Shown: piece after piece, positions 1-10,530 of the stretch | How positions within the stretch are numbered: position 1 is the stretch's first letter | Layout: every line of letters begins with the position of its first letter | NCBI GenBank assembly: GCA_036362985.1 | Contig: JAYGXS010000008.1 | Location: 27,178,435-27,242,434, forward strand | Source of the DNA: Ligula intestinalis | Taxonomy: Eukaryota; Platyhelminthes; Cestoda; Diphyllobothriidea; Diphyllobothriidae | Length of the DNA: 64,000 nucleotides | Direction of reading: 5' to 3' | Made by a program: the position numbers and the translations under genes | The notes under the pieces: generated by a model | What the model saw: only the letters and a program-made list of their open reading frames with translations | Told to the model about the DNA's origin: nothing | Database searches by the model: none

Positions 1-2149
1 CCCTACAGGAAAGAAGGAAAAGGACGAAAATTGAGAATAGGCAGCCAAAATTCGCAGTTTTAAGATATGTCCGATGGGGATGGAGAGGAGGGGCTTCCGG
101 TAGTAGAGTTGTCGGGTGAATGGAGCACCCGAAGGGTTCTAGCGGCGTCTTGGGCGATCCCAAAGGATAGTCAGCGCCGGCAAACATCTGACTAGACGGT
201 TGTCTTTCAGGGGTACGGGCAATGTTATAAGCTTGTTTGAATAACGAAGAAACTTCCTAGGGGCCACGATGTCCGCTGGGTTCGCGCTGCAGGTTCCCGA
301 CCCGCAAACAAGTGACGAAGAGTCCATTAAAGCACAACAGAGCATCTGCACACGTTGAAACCCATCGCTGTACACCCCGGTTCCCTGAGATCCCATACTT
401 AACAGTCATTTCTATTTTCTGCAGTTGTCGCCTGTGAAGTCAAAGGTTAAACGGTGAGCCACCCCGCACAAAAGAAGCGAAGATACTGAGTCCCAACTTG
501 ACCGTCACCTGAGCTGTTACATACGTAATTGCAGTCAGGAGAAGTTTTCAGGAAAGGGAAGTGAACGTTTTTTTGATTTTCAGACGTACAGGTAGAAAAA
601 GAAACATTGTCTCCATCCCAGCTGTCAAGACAACAAGTACCTATTTAGCTATATGTTGAGATACAAGGAGAAACAGTCCCGCAGGAAGGGCCACGAGTCA
701 CCAATAGGGACTTGTGCGTTATACCTCAGAGAATGAACAATTAATGGATTCTACTATTAGACAAATCATGAACGAATAGGAGCTTGGGATGCCTGTTTCA
801 GAATTACTTTAAATTAGACGCATACCTTTGTCTTGCCGGAACATTGGGTAAAGTATCGGCAAGAATTAATTTTCAGAAGATTCGACCCTTAGGATAACAC
901 TTTCATTCGCCTTACGTTTCGAAATCTGCCACGGATTTTTCATCAGCGACATGAGCAGAAATCAAGAGCAGAATTAACTTCATGGTCGAACAAGTTAACA
1001 GTCTAGGGTGACGAAAGATGATTGCGAGAAGGCCAGTTCCATGTAAGCTGACACAAAGGAAATCAAATAACTAGAACATGAGTCTCACAAGCCGGACGCT
1101 TCGGGTTCCTAGACACCGTAAAAGATGCCACTAGCCGCCTCAGGGTTGTAGATATAAGGAAAACAAAACTGCTATAATTATTAGTTTACACATTAATCCA
1201 AGGCATGTCATGTCCGTTTCAGCACAATCGAGTCAGCAGAAGAATTGGAAGGGGATAATTTTCGACGTGTAACACATTCGGTAAACTCAGATGGTATGCA
1301 TGAAGTGGTCGAACAAATAAAACACACACGAATTATGTAGGGCCAAGGTGACAAAATGATAGCAGGTTGACGATGGTCATCAAAGAAAGCCCTCCCTAGA
1401 GGCTTTTGTACTTCAATCGGCATCAACTTCCCTAACTCCGCCCCTGTTCACAGACGAATGGAGTAACAACCAAGTCTCACTAAAAACAACAAAAGCCAAC
1501 GCACCCGGGACAGCAGGCATGCCACGAAGACAACGGTTATTTGTAAGCTTAAGTGATGGCCGCCCTGTATGTACACAGGTGAGGTGTGCTCGAAGCGCCT
1601 TCAGAGGGCTGGGGGCGCAATAGACAGGCTATGGGAGTGTACGGTACATCGAGTGGGACCGGGTCTGTGAGGCATGGGAAATTTTTAGCTCTTAGCGCCC
1701 GCGTCACCCTCCGGTTGACAGTCTTGACAGGTGTCTGGTCACCGCAGCCAGATGGGTGAGGGGGGAGGGAGGAGACTGCAGCAGATACTGCGCACAAGCC
1801 GCTGCACTGCTGGATCGATCCACGTACAAGTCAACGATACTGTGTTTAATCCGTGCAACACAACATGGTGGAGGTTGTAGCTTGTGTGACGGTCGAAATG
1901 TCACAGCCAATTTCACAAATAAACAGACGAGGTCGATAACACGCCTAACAGAGCAGGTCGGTTGCCCATGAAAGGGGCAGCAGACATAGCGCTACCGCAA
2001 TACCGGATGTGCTCTGGCCCGGCCAGACGGGAGGTGTGATGGACCAATCGAGGAGCTGGATTAAGACTGCGTACCCCCTAGCAAGTACCACACATGAGGA
2101 CTGTGAGGACGCCTAGGTGCAGGCTCACGTCGCACCAGCGCTAAATGCC
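1..2149. other. Stretch without a recognised gene (left flank, probably Rac intron or downstream DNA)
   Basis: Read on both strands, this stretch has only short open frames (at most about 85 codons) with no family resemblance. I see no RT, endonuclease or transposase motif and no convincing exon. The terminal Rac exon was looked for here on the minus strand and not found by eye. If the Rac gene continues leftward, this is its second intron. Confidence 0.4.
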
Positions 2150-3225
2150 TGCTCAGAGAGGCCAGGCAATGAACTTGTGCCTGGTGGACTCTAGGGACGC
2201 TATCCTCACGCAGTGTATTCTTCAGCGACAGCGACTGAAGATAGAAGGCTCAAGAATTGCTTCCACATCTTGACGGACGGTGTCGGGCAAAGTCTTCAGT
2301 TGCCCTCCACTTCAACGCCTCCAAGTGGGCTGCGGCACCGGATCGAGGGCAGCATAGCAAAGCTCGTGGGTCGGATGACTAGGAAAGTGTCCAAACCACC
2401 CCAGTCGCCTTTCTCGAATGGCCTGAGATATCTTCGCAATACGGCCGAAGCGAGTGCGGACTGTCTCGTTCAAGATTAAGTCGGTATACTTAACTCGCAG
2501 GATTGTCCTCAGGCAGCCGTGATAAAAGACCTCCACTCTTCGCTCATCTCCAGTGCTCAAAGCCCAGCATTCACATTCATAGCGGAGGACTGACCGGATG
2601 GATGCACGGTATACACGAATCTTCGTGGAGATTGAGATGTCGCATCGGGTCCATAGACGCTTTCGAAGGATTGAGAAAACCCAGCGAGTAGCACCGATAC
2701 GGAAGACAATGTCGTTCTTGCTCTGCCCATTGGGTAGCAGCCTCGCCCCGAGGTATTTAAAGTTGTCTACTTCCAACTGATAGCATTAATCCGCAGGGGT
2801 GCCTTCTCCTGCTCAGGGATGCAGCTGGAGAACAACTTAACCTTTCGGTATTTATAGACATGCCAACCGACATAGCGATCTCATTCACCTGCGATACTAC
2901 AGACTGTAGACCACGGAAACTTGAGGCTAGTAGCGCAATATCATTGGCGAAGTCGAGATCAGTCAGCAGGCGTCCGGGCCCAAGCTCAGCACTGTCTTCT
3001 TTACTTGAGGGCTCCCCACGAATCTAGTCAACGACTTCGTTAAACAGAATTGGTGACAGGAGATAGCCGTGTCGGACACCAGACCGAATATCAGACTGTT
3101 GAGAGTTTGCTGTGGACCAGAACTTGTGCGTTCATGGCAATGAGTTTGTTCAGCACTCCATCTAGTTACATTATTCGCCACAGGGACTCACGATGGATGA
3201 GATCGAACGCGACGGCGAAGTTGGC
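2150..3225 (-). mobile_element. RTE-like non-LTR retrotransposon remnant (RT palm to C-terminal tail)
   Basis: Minus-strand remnant of an RTE-like LINE polyprotein, the reverse transcriptase that copies element RNA at a nicked target. Near 3215 an AFDLIHRESLWRIM-like piece matches RT domain A. Near 2940-2955 the catalytic motif reads F-A-N-D instead of F-A-D-D, losing a catalytic aspartate. From 2776 to 2312 a 154-codon frame runs from FKYLG through the typical tail with RVYRASIRSVLRYECE, CLRTILRVKYTD and GWFGH. Homology continues past a frame change to PDTVRQDVEAILEPS near 2250. Several stops and frame changes show it is dead and 5'-truncated. It lies in the sense orientation of the Rac gene. 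The RTE assignment rests on remembered family features. Confidence 0.8.
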
Positions 3226-3599
3226 CTATTACGTGGTGGACTCTGAAGACTGGATCCCACGCCGACTAAGTGTATTTACTCACTATAAAACAAATCTAAC
3301 GCAATTATAACGTATCACAATGCGCGCTAGAAGCCATGAAGTGGACAATTGACGGGGGTGCAGGCTCGGTCCTCGAGGCAAGAAGGGGTCCCTTTTAATG
3401 TGGCCTCTATGGCCCTCTCCCACTTCATCTGGATCTGAACCGTTTCCTTGGTCCTTGTAATGTTTAGTACTAATTGCCCCCTGGCAAGGGCCACGCGGTG
3501 GATACGCTAGGCCAAAGACGGCGGCTAGATCAAGGCACGACAGGCGTTAGTCAGGTTGCGCGCCAGTAACAAATGTCCAAAACTGGAGGCGTGGCGGCA

Positions 3600-3700
3600 C
3601 GCGTAGGGGCGGCTTCGGCCGCGCCAGCTATCTGCGAGCAATTCCACCTACGGCCTTCTTGATTTCGCCTTGATGCCGCGGGAACTGCAAAAGATGCTGC
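3600..3700 (+). repeat. Interspersed repeat, copy 1 (related to 4885-4985)
   Basis: A GGCCGCGCCAGC-anchored stretch recurs in the same orientation at 4885-4985, with shared blocks around TTCCA, TTGA and CCG. It directly precedes the plus-strand RTE tail. Family unknown. Confidence 0.45.
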
Positions 3701-3713
3701 GCGTGGAAGATGA

Positions 3714-4090
3714 ACGGAAACTGCAAGTTTCTGACCGCTACTGCTTGAGGACCATCCTTCGAGTGAAGTACACCGACTTCGTCTCAAATAAGACAGTCCG
3801 CACTCGCTAGGACAGCACCGCAGGGATATCCCGGGCAATCCCAAAAATGCGACTGAGGTGGTTTGGGCACGTCCTTAACCGTCAACCTCACGATCTCAGT
3901 GTTACTGCCCTCCTCAAAGTGGGGGTCGGATCAAAACCTGGCTCGACTCAGTCTGTCAGAACAAGGAAAAGGTTTTTGGACTTTCGGTATTCAGTTTTCG
4001 GCGCTGGCGAAGAGAATGGCTCGAACTGTCTAGGTCTGCGGCGACGCATGGTCGCGCGTGTAGAAGGGCCGTACGGGACATAATAGAGGC
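3714..4090 (+). mobile_element. RTE-like LINE 3' tail fragment, plus strand
   Basis: Plus-strand translation gives CLRTILRVKYTDFVSNKTVR, a stop, then RLRWFGHVLNRQPHDLSVTA and, after a frame change, a piece ending near RDIIEAG. This is the same C-terminal tail as the minus-strand copy at 2150-3225, in opposite orientation. Only the tail is present, the usual result of 5' truncation during target-primed reverse transcription. It has an in-frame stop near 3808 and at least one frameshift. Confidence 0.75.
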
Positions 4091-5894
4091 CGGCCATATC
4101 AGTTATGATCGCAGCCGCAACAAGTCAAAGTAATTACGTTCCGTAAACTCATTCATTATGGTGCAGGGCAAACGGTGGACAGCTTGGGGCGCTACTGTCG
4201 AACTGACGACTGCGACCTGACACAATGCCCAAACAATGAATCGGTATGCTAACGGGACGTCCAAAATGGACTCCAACAAGTCACCCAGAACAGTTTCCAG
4301 TGATACAAGGAACTTTTGGCGCACCACGATATCCTAAATCACACTGATTAAGGGTAGGTACAGATCTGCGCTGGAGACATGGCTCCTCCACGTTCAAATG
4401 TGCGTCAGCGCAAATCTGATCAAGCAAACTGCAGACGAGCTTGGTGTATGTGTGCAAAAGCCTTGCCACCAAAGACGTAACCTCCACTGAGAGGTAGGTT
4501 GTGTCTTCGCGTTTTTTATTCTCTTGCAGATCCTGTTTTACAACGCTCACCTCCTCCAGCTTGTTTGCTCTTTAGCCCTGTCAACTGACGCCTTTGTGTT
4601 GTGGAGCGTGTAGACGGGCTTGCCGGCCTGTCAGCCACGGCGCCCATTCCACATCGGGCGACCGATTGGCTAGGCGGTGGGGGGGAGGCGAGGTTGACAC
4701 TCGGCACATTTGCTCACTATAAACAATGTGAGGCGCTAAAAACTGTTGCCAACTGACGGGATAACTCGGACCGCGCAATCAGTCCAAGATGTGCCTTGTT
4801 GTGTGGAGTGGCTGATTGGCGACAGAACAGAGCTAGAATGTACTGCGGATAGTACAACTATGTGCATGATGGCGCGCATGGGGTGACCATGGCCGCGCCA
4901 GCCACCTGCGCTCTCTTCCATTTCCGGTGTACTTGACTTTCGTCCTGACACCGGGAGTGAGGTAGATTGCGCGTGAGTGTAACTCACTATAATGCACCGC
5001 GAGCAACTGCGTTTGCCCTGAGCTCGCAGCGGACGATAGCGAAATCGACGGTCAAGTTGTAGTACACCAAAGACGAGCCATGTGGCTGTGTCGCTTCCGT
5101 TAGGCCTAAAGAACAATATTACAGACCCACCCAGACGCAAGGGAATATCGGTGTTGTATGTTTATGGAAGGTCATTCGCGAACAGAAGGCTGTGAACAAG
5201 ACGGTGTCTGGTTGCGCAATAATACCTGGTCAGGTGTATGTAGGCTTGCCTATAAAGTCCGGGCGTGTTTGTACATTTTCACTGACGCCCGCTACATGCA
5301 CCAGGCCTGACCGCCTACACGCGCCTTTAGTGGTTTGTCTGACCACTAGAGTGTACAGTAAACAGAAGCGTGTGAGAGTGCCAATAAAGACCTCTAACTG
5401 TGCCTGTTTACTCCGCAGGGTCTATACTTCCGTTAATTCGGTGCTCAGCCAAAACGCTGTGAAAACGGGTCAGGTGATGGCTGATATCGACCACGGGCAG
5501 AATCAGTAAAAAATGCGCAAAGCCTTATACGAAAAACAAATTATAAGGAAAGCCTTTCAATTCTAAATACCAAACACTAGCTTGCTGTCATTGCTATAAC
5601 CTTCTAGGTTTTCAAATTGAACGCTATACATTCTCCAGTTAACACAAAATAATGCATTCCCCATCGGGATCACAACAACTTGAATGGACACAAATTATGG
5701 TCGTTACTTTACAAGAAGTCTTGATAAACGGACAGTTTAAAAGCTGGAAAAATCGCCTGATTACACATTTTTTAAACTGACATTTGAATACGTGATTTAC
5801 GATGAGAAGGATATTAGCAAGGATATTTCTGTTCATACTCATTGTAAAATATATTTGCATGAGGGAAAATTTCACACACTACGTAAGTAGTCAT
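4091..5894. other. Stretch without a recognised gene
   Basis: Contains the second copy of the GC-rich repeat (4885-4985) and several CTCACTATAA words (near 4712 and 4980, also near 3280). Open frames such as 5192-5509 plus (105 codons) and 4281-4550 minus (89 codons) resemble nothing I recognise and have no clear splice context. Confidence 0.4.
4885..4985 (+). repeat. Interspersed repeat, copy 2 (related to 3600-3700)
   Basis: Shares with 3600-3700 the start GGCCGCGCCAGC and later blocks around the TTCCA and CCGGGA positions. This copy stands alone, with no adjacent RTE tail, so it may be an independent short repeat. Confidence 0.45.
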
Positions 5895-6150
5895 TTTTGC
5901 AAGCAGGCAGTCAGAAAGAAGAGTATTGGAGAGGCTACTCAATGGTCCTTGGGCAGTACCAACACCGACTCGGTCCGTCCACACCCGATTGCAGCGTTTC
6001 TCCTCCAGACTGTCAGCATCTGTTCGCCTGTAGTTCCCGGCCAGGCACCCAACTCACTCCACGCGAACCTTTGGCTCAAGCCGGCCGAGGTCTTGGCTCT
6101 TCTCCGTCTACGAACTACTACCGGTTTGGATTCCGGCGGGGACTCGTGAT
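5895..6150 (+). mobile_element. jockey/CR1-like LINE 3' tail fragment, plus strand
   Basis: Plus-strand frames spell PDCSVSPPDCQHLFACSS and then, after a frame change, NLWLKPAEVLALLRL. The minus-strand LINE next door ends with CPDCLLPFHTTCHLFDCP and EDLWLRSDKVAEFLHL, so this is the same C-terminal Cys/His tail domain. It is a 5'-truncated copy in opposite orientation, placed tail to tail with the larger element, and a CA microsatellite follows its end. Confidence 0.65.
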
Positions 6151-6169
6151 CCAACAATAGGCTACGACA

Positions 6170-6192
6170 CAAACACACACACACACACAGCA
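6170..6192. repeat. (CA)n microsatellite
   Basis: About ten uninterrupted CA units just beyond the 3' end of the plus-strand LINE fragment. It may derive from the element's tail. Confidence 0.9.
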
Positions 6193-6475
6193 AGGTGGTG
6201 CAGGGACAGTGACTTGCGCTTGAAGTAGCTTACTGTGGTAACAGACTTGCACTGCAAGTGCCGTAGTTCCTCCTCCTCCTGTCCACCAGGGCCCGCTGTC
6301 ACGAACAATTCGAGAAGACTAAAAGTGGAAGAGGCCGCCGCCACCAGTTGTTGTTGTTGTTGTACTAGCTTACTCCCTTAACCTAGTTTGCCAGCAATAC
6401 ATGTTATAAAATTTTTAAGGAAGATGAAGGGATAGAGATGAAGGAATAAAGAATAAAGAGAACGGTATAAAATGT

Positions 6476-6910
6476 TTAAGAAAGATGAAGGAATTCGGCG
6501 ACTTTGTCTGAGCGAAGCCATAGGTCCTCAGGCGTGAGGTCCGTAGGGTTGGCTGGGCAGTCGAAGAGGTGGCATGTTGTGTGGAAAGGCAAGAGGCAGT
6601 CAGGACAGTTGTCTGTGACGTTGTCAAAGCATGAGGTGAGACGGCCTTTGAATGAATTCAGCAGCGTGGAGAAGCCGGAACGCAGCTGGGATAGCCTGGT
6701 TCTAGCGTTTCTGGACAGGTTGGCCCTACGTTCTCTGGCCATAACGTCGGAGACCGGCGGGGGAGCGTTGAGGACTCTGTTGGGTTTATAGCTGCTGATG
6801 GCTAGCTCGACAGTTTCGGTGTGGATACGCTTAACGAGGTCCGTTATCGGTAGATTAGTGGGGTACTCCGAAGCGTGTGGGCCGTACGCGTCTATGGTAG
6901 ACTGCTTCAT
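6476..6910 (-). pseudogene. LINE C-terminal domain (Cys/His tail)
   Basis: A 144-codon frame carries the end of the LINE polyprotein. Around residues 94-115 it has CFDNVTDNCPDC and HTTCHLFDC, a C-C-H-C spacing typical of the end of this LINE group, followed by LTPEDLWLRSDKVAEFLHLS. The preceding part (about 6910-7222) is shifted into other frames. The plus-strand fragment at 5895-6150 shows the same domain. Confidence 0.7.
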
Positions 6911-7221
6911 GCGTCTAGCAGGTGGGGGCGCGTTAAAAGGCGATTGCCCGGATGTTCTGGGTTATGAGACTGCGCAATGTAGATTTTTGCCTGCATGATG
7001 GAGTGAACCTTCAGAGGCAGGACTTGAGTTTCTTGATACAGGTGATCTACATTGGTCATGTTAACACAGCCCCTGGCGATGCGGAGAGCAGCGTTCTCAA
7101 CGCGTTGGACTTTCGCGCAGCTGGCATCGCTTAACAGTGGGGCGAAGATGGCTGATGCATGCTCAGTCGTTGCCTTGCCTGTTGCCCGGTATGTCGTGAC
7201 TAACTTCTCAGTGTCCTGGCC

Positions 7222-7997
7222 TCATGAAGAACCTGCCAAGGCTTTTAGGATGTTGAGCTTGGCTTTGGCTTTGCTGGCTTGGATTTCAGCATGGCGGTGT
7301 AGAGCCAGCGTCGGGTCGAGAGTGAGGCCCAGGAGTTTAGGATACTGGCATAAGGAAATGTCATCGCCCTTAACCTTAATTGGAGGTTGGGATTTGTATT
7401 CTTTGGGGTCCGGAGTGAACAGAGTTACTGAGGACTTGGTCGCGGATAGTTTCAGTTGCTTATCGTCTAGGTGCCGGACTAAACTGGGGATGTAGTTATT
7501 TAAGGCATCGGCAGCCATGCGAAAGTTTGGGTGAGAGGACAGCAGGGTGATGTCATCAGCGTAAGTCACCATTTCGACTTCAGGGGGGAGGGATTCGGGA
7601 GGTCAGCCATGTAGATGTTGAATAGCGATGGCGAAATGACAGAACCTTGAGGAACTCCTGTCCTAGAGTTGCGGGCTTTAGACAGCGTGCCTGAGAATTC
7701 GACTCGCGTTTGTCTGCCACGGAGATAGCAGTTCAGCCATCTGCAGAGCTCGTTCGGTAGCGACGAATCCATGAGGGATGTCATCAAGGTGTCAATGTTA
7801 ACCGAGTCAAAAGCTTTATTTAGGTCGAGGGCGACCATTACTATTATGTCCGCAGGTTTCGTTTTGTTGAAACCGCATGCAATGCGGTCCGTGACACGTT
7901 GTTGGGGTTGACGTCGTAGAGTGGAAGGCTTTGAAACCGTGTTGGTGTTCTTGGAGGTTGGCATGTCTATTGAGCGAGGGGAGAATAAGACGCTCAA
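7222..7997 (-). pseudogene. LINE reverse transcriptase, palm and thumb, split over two frames
   Basis: Continuation of the LINE polyprotein after a frameshift near 7900. The frame at 7997-7566 carries ALDLNKAFDSVN (motif A) and TGVPQGSVISPSLFNIY (motif B). The frame at 7572-7222 carries VTYADDITLLSSH (motif C, YADD intact) and the thumb-side LGLTLDPTLALHRHA. A second frameshift lies near 7580, exactly between motifs B and C. Catalytic residues survive, but no single frame encodes them. Confidence 0.85.
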
Positions 7998-9936
7998 GTA
8001 TTTTCACGGCCGGGCTGAGAAGCGAGATCGGGCGGTAACTGTCAGAGACAGCGGAGTCTTTACCTGCTTTGTGGCTGGGGAGGATATGAGCCATTTTCCA
8101 GATAGCTGGTATATGGCACGTGGCTAGAGACAGATTAAACAACCTGGTTAAGAATGCGACACCTCTGGGGCCTATGTGTTTTAGGTGTACCATCGTAATG
8201 TCGTCCGGTCCAAACGCCTTAGAGTTCTTAGCACGCTTAATCGCGGTTGTGGTATCATGGGCTGAGAACTGGAGCGGCATTAATAAGGGTTTGCACGACC
8301 TGTGTTTGACGATCCTCGAATTCTTCGAGGATTTATGGACCGCAACCGTGGTGAATTGCACATTGAATTGGTTGGCAATGTCTCTGTCGGTCTTCTTCGG
8401 TATACCATTGAATTTGATAACCTGGTTGGGAGGAGCAGGTGCCCCTCTACCGATGGATTTGATTGTTTGCCACAACTTGCTGGTGTTGGTGCGGCTGGAG
8501 AAAGTGGCTAGCTTTTCTTGCCATATGGTCCTCTTGTGTTCATTGACCAGTCGGTAGATCACTAAGGTCATGGCCGGTAACGACGGGTGCTGAGGGTTTT
8601 GAGCTCGGGTGACGTCACGCTCTCTTGATAAGGTGGCCGCATCGGTAGGGTATCCTGGGATGGGATCAAAGACCTTGCCCGCGGGAATGTTGTGCTTAGA
8701 GGCAGTATGCATGATGTGGTTGAAAACCGACACACCTTGGCGAACATCTGGAGGGAAAGGGGCCTGGTCAAAGAGATTCTCAGTTTCACTAAGGAAACCG
8801 GGCCAGTTGGCTTTACGTAGATTCATAAAGCACTTGCGAGCGTTACGAATCGGGGAAGCATGTGTGCTGATTGTGATAACTATCGGGAGGTGGTCAGAGC
8901 TCAGTTTGCATAGACAGTCCCATGAGGAAGATAGTAATAGGTCGCAACTGACGATGGAAATGTCCGGGCTAGCGCAAGTACCTGAATGAGGGAGTCTCGT
9001 GGACGTTCCATCCGTGTTGAGGACCCCAAAGTTGGTGTTGTTGATCTCCTCGGCTAGTGAGGCACCTCTAGTACAGGAAGGGTTAGAGAACCATAAGTCA
9101 TCGTGGGCATTCAAGTCGCCCAAGATGAGTTTCGAATCACCCGTTAGCATGTGGACTATTGATGGTCTGAAGTTGGCATCACAACTGCTTTGTGGAGGAA
9201 TGTAGACGTTGTGGACAGTCAGACTGGACGGTCCAATAGTAACTTGTACCTTGAGTTCTTCCAGCGGCGAGTCCGCGGATGTTGCTGCAGAGGTCAGCTC
9301 CTGGTATTTGATACTTTGGTGAACCAAAGTGACCAGTCCACCCCCGGAATTACGAGCTCTGTCTCTTCGAATGACGGCGAAGCCCGGGAAACGTGGGACC
9401 TTCGACTTTGCTGACAACTTTGACTCCTGGAGAGCAGCTATTTTGATGTCATGATCATGGAGGAGTTTAATGATCTCATCTGTTTTACCAGAAAGGCCAT
9501 TACAGTTCAGCTGCAGTATTTTGAGGTCAGAAAGTGGTGAGGCGTCTGGGACGGTCAGCGACATAAGCGGCGGAGGTACTGAGGGTTGTTGTGAGGCAGC
9601 CTGAGTCGTGGCGGACCGCGGCATAGGTGGTGGTGGCAGTGAGGGTGCAGGAGTGTTAGCAGGCCCATTTCGTGGATGACGACAGGTTATGCACCTGTAC
9701 GATGAGCCGCTGTATTGGTGGATGGAAGTGAGACCCGAGCAATAAGTGCCTCTTGCGCGGAAGTGTTGCCAGTTATTGCAAGGCACACACAGGACACAGG
9801 CTTGGTTTGGGAAGATCTGCTTGGCGCAGGTGGAACAGAACCATCTGATAGTGCCTTGAGCAGGTCCCGGATTGGGCTCGACGCCGGCAATAAGAAGAAG
9901 GATTCGGATCAACCTCGCCAGATGAGGAAGATCCAT
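7816..9936 (-). CDS. LINE polyprotein N-terminal part: 2A-like motif, Cys/His finger, endonuclease, start of RT
   Basis: The open frame extends to 10134, but the upstream codons read through a 16-bp tandem repeat. I therefore prefer the methionine at 9936 (MDLPHLARL), which puts a 2A-like motif about 25 residues from the start. Numbered from 10134: VEPNPGP at 85-91. A PHD-like finger follows with C100, C103, C116, C119, H124, C132, C148, C151. Then comes a proline-rich linker and an AP endonuclease from about 205 to 425, with N210, E237, GDLN at 339-342, D391 and SDH at 413-415. The RT start reads SYRPISLLSPAVKILERLI. The protein would bind element RNA or DNA, nick the target and prime reverse transcription. 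The frame ends after a frameshift near 7900. Confidence 0.85.
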   Translation of the reverse strand: MDLPHLARLIRILLLIAGVEPNPGPAQGTIRWFCSTCAKQIFPNQACVLCVPCNNWQHFRARGTYCSGLTSIHQYSGSSYRCITCRHPRNGPANTPAPSLPPPPMPRSATTQAASQQPSVPPPLMSLTVPDASPLSDLKILQLNCNGLSGKTDEIIKLLHDHDIKIAALQESKLSAKSKVPRFPGFAVIRRDRARNSGGGLVTLVHQSIKYQELTSAATSADSPLEELKVQVTIGPSSLTVHNVYIPPQSSCDANFRPSIVHMLTGDSKLILGDLNAHDDLWFSNPSCTRGASLAEEINNTNFGVLNTDGTSTRLPHSGTCASPDISIVSCDLLLSSSWDCLCKLSSDHLPIVITISTHASPIRNARKCFMNLRKANWPGFLSETENLFDQAPFPPDVRQGVSVFNHIMHTASKHNIPAGKVFDPIPGYPTDAATLSRERDVTRAQNPQHPSLPAMTLVIYRLVNEHKRTIWQEKLATFSSRTNTSKLWQTIKSIGRGAPAPPNQVIKFNGIPKKTDRDIANQFNVQFTTVAVHKSSKNSRIVKHRSCKPLLMPLQFSAHDTTTAIKRAKNSKAFGPDDITMVHLKHIGPRGVAFLTRLFNLSLATCHIPAIWKMAHILPSHKAGKDSAVSDSYRPISLLSPAVKILERLILPSLNRHANLQEHQHGFKAFHSTTSTPTTCHGPHCMRFQQNETCGHNSNGRPRPK
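9862..9936 (-). other. 2A-like translational recoding motif in the LINE N-terminus
   Basis: The encoded stretch LARLIRILLLIAGVEPNPGP ends in NPGP, preceded by V-E-x. This matches the 2A consensus D-V/I-E-x-N-P-G-P except that the first aspartate is replaced by glycine (AGVEPNPGP). 2A motifs make the ribosome skip the final Gly-Pro bond and are known at the N-terminus of several non-LTR retrotransposons. The hydrophobic run before it also fits a signal-like N-terminus. Confidence 0.65.
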
Positions 9937-10010
9937 TCTCGAAAAAACGATAGAGACAGAAACATATACACTGGCAAATTTTGGTATGGGGGGGTAAGGG
10001 AAGTCCATCC

Positions 10011-10090
10011 GGAGATAGGTCCATATGGAGATAGGTCCGTCCGGAGGTGAGTCCATCTGAAGATGGGTCCGTCCGGAGATGGGTACAGTC
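10011..10090. repeat. Tandem repeat, five units of 16 bp
   Basis: Five consecutive 16-bp units beginning GGAGATRGGTCC start at 10011, 10027, 10043, 10059 and 10075; the bases just before (10003-10010) fit a half unit. It sits at the 5' end of the minus-strand LINE, where LINEs of this type often carry promoter monomers. The unit length is not a multiple of three, so the open frame across it is fortuitous. Confidence 0.85.
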
Positions 10091-10210
10091 GGTTCCACCA
10101 ACGTGAAGGCGTGCTGCTTGGGAACCGCCGCCACCAGTGGCTGGCGCGGTCGGAGGCGGCCCTAGGCACGCCTCTACACATGACTCGGATGCCAGCTGGA
10201 GGAGTTGCAG

Positions 10211-10276
10211 TGACTAGCTCAACACGAAGTGCACTTGTGAATGCCTGTCGTGTCTAGCTCAACACGAAGTGCACTT
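10211..10276. repeat. 26-bp direct repeat, period 40
   Basis: TGNCTAGCTCAACACGAAGT followed by GCACTT occurs at 10211-10236 and again at 10251-10276, one mismatch apart. It lies upstream of the minus-strand LINE and just before copy 1 of the CCAATCACAG repeat family. Confidence 0.8.
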
Positions 10277-10296
10277 TCGGTAGGCTTGCCGCTTCC

Positions 10297-10530
10297 GGCA
10301 TCTGTAACAGCCAATCACAGGCCGATTCACACAGGACCTCATATAACGACTGCCGAGCAGACCTCACTTCAGACGCCATCCGCTGGTTTGCGGTCGCTTG
10401 GTATTCAATTTCCTACCGCCTATTCCCCCATTCATTCCGTACAGAATATACTCTTCCTGCTTCGTTGGTCTTCCACGACTTCTCTCTTCTCCAAAGGAAC
10501 CGCGCCTGGAAAATCGCAGCCGTTAGGGTG
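10297..10530 (+). repeat. CCAATCACAG interspersed repeat family, copy 1
   Basis: Shares ordered blocks with 35390-35880 and 56690-56985: CCAATCACAG (10311), CACAGGACCTCATATAACGAC, a GTACAGAATATACTC-like block, TCTTCCACGACTTCTC, then AATCGCAGCCG near the end. A CCAAT element followed by a TATA-like CATATAA and a polypyrimidine-rich second half suggest an LTR or other promoter-bearing retroelement end. No coding part is attached. Confidence 0.6.

Larger units (their letters stand above)
6415..10134 (-). mobile_element. jockey/CR1-like non-LTR retrotransposon, nearly full length
   Basis: The most complete element in the window. In minus-strand order it has a 16-bp tandem repeat block (10011-10090), a start region with a 2A-like motif, a Cys/His finger, an AP-type endonuclease, a reverse transcriptase and a Cys/His tail domain. 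It ends in an AT-rich 3' segment with repeated CCTTCATCTT words at 6415-6490. Frameshifts near 7900, near 7580 and after 7222 break the reading frame, so it is inactive as it stands. It lies in intron 2 of Rac, in the sense orientation of the host gene. Jockey versus CR1 placement is uncertain. Confidence 0.85.

Noticed and set aside
5192..5509. 105-codon plus-strand frame as a host gene
   Set aside because: Tempting by length, but no domain, signal peptide or splice context could be supported.
7052..8989. Several 120-147-codon plus-strand frames
   Set aside because: All are antisense to the minus-strand LINE polyprotein and show no domain of their own.
9862..9936. 2A motif as a sign of an integrated virus
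   Set aside because: The surrounding protein is a LINE endonuclease and RT with no viral structural or helicase domain; LINEs are known to carry 2A motifs.
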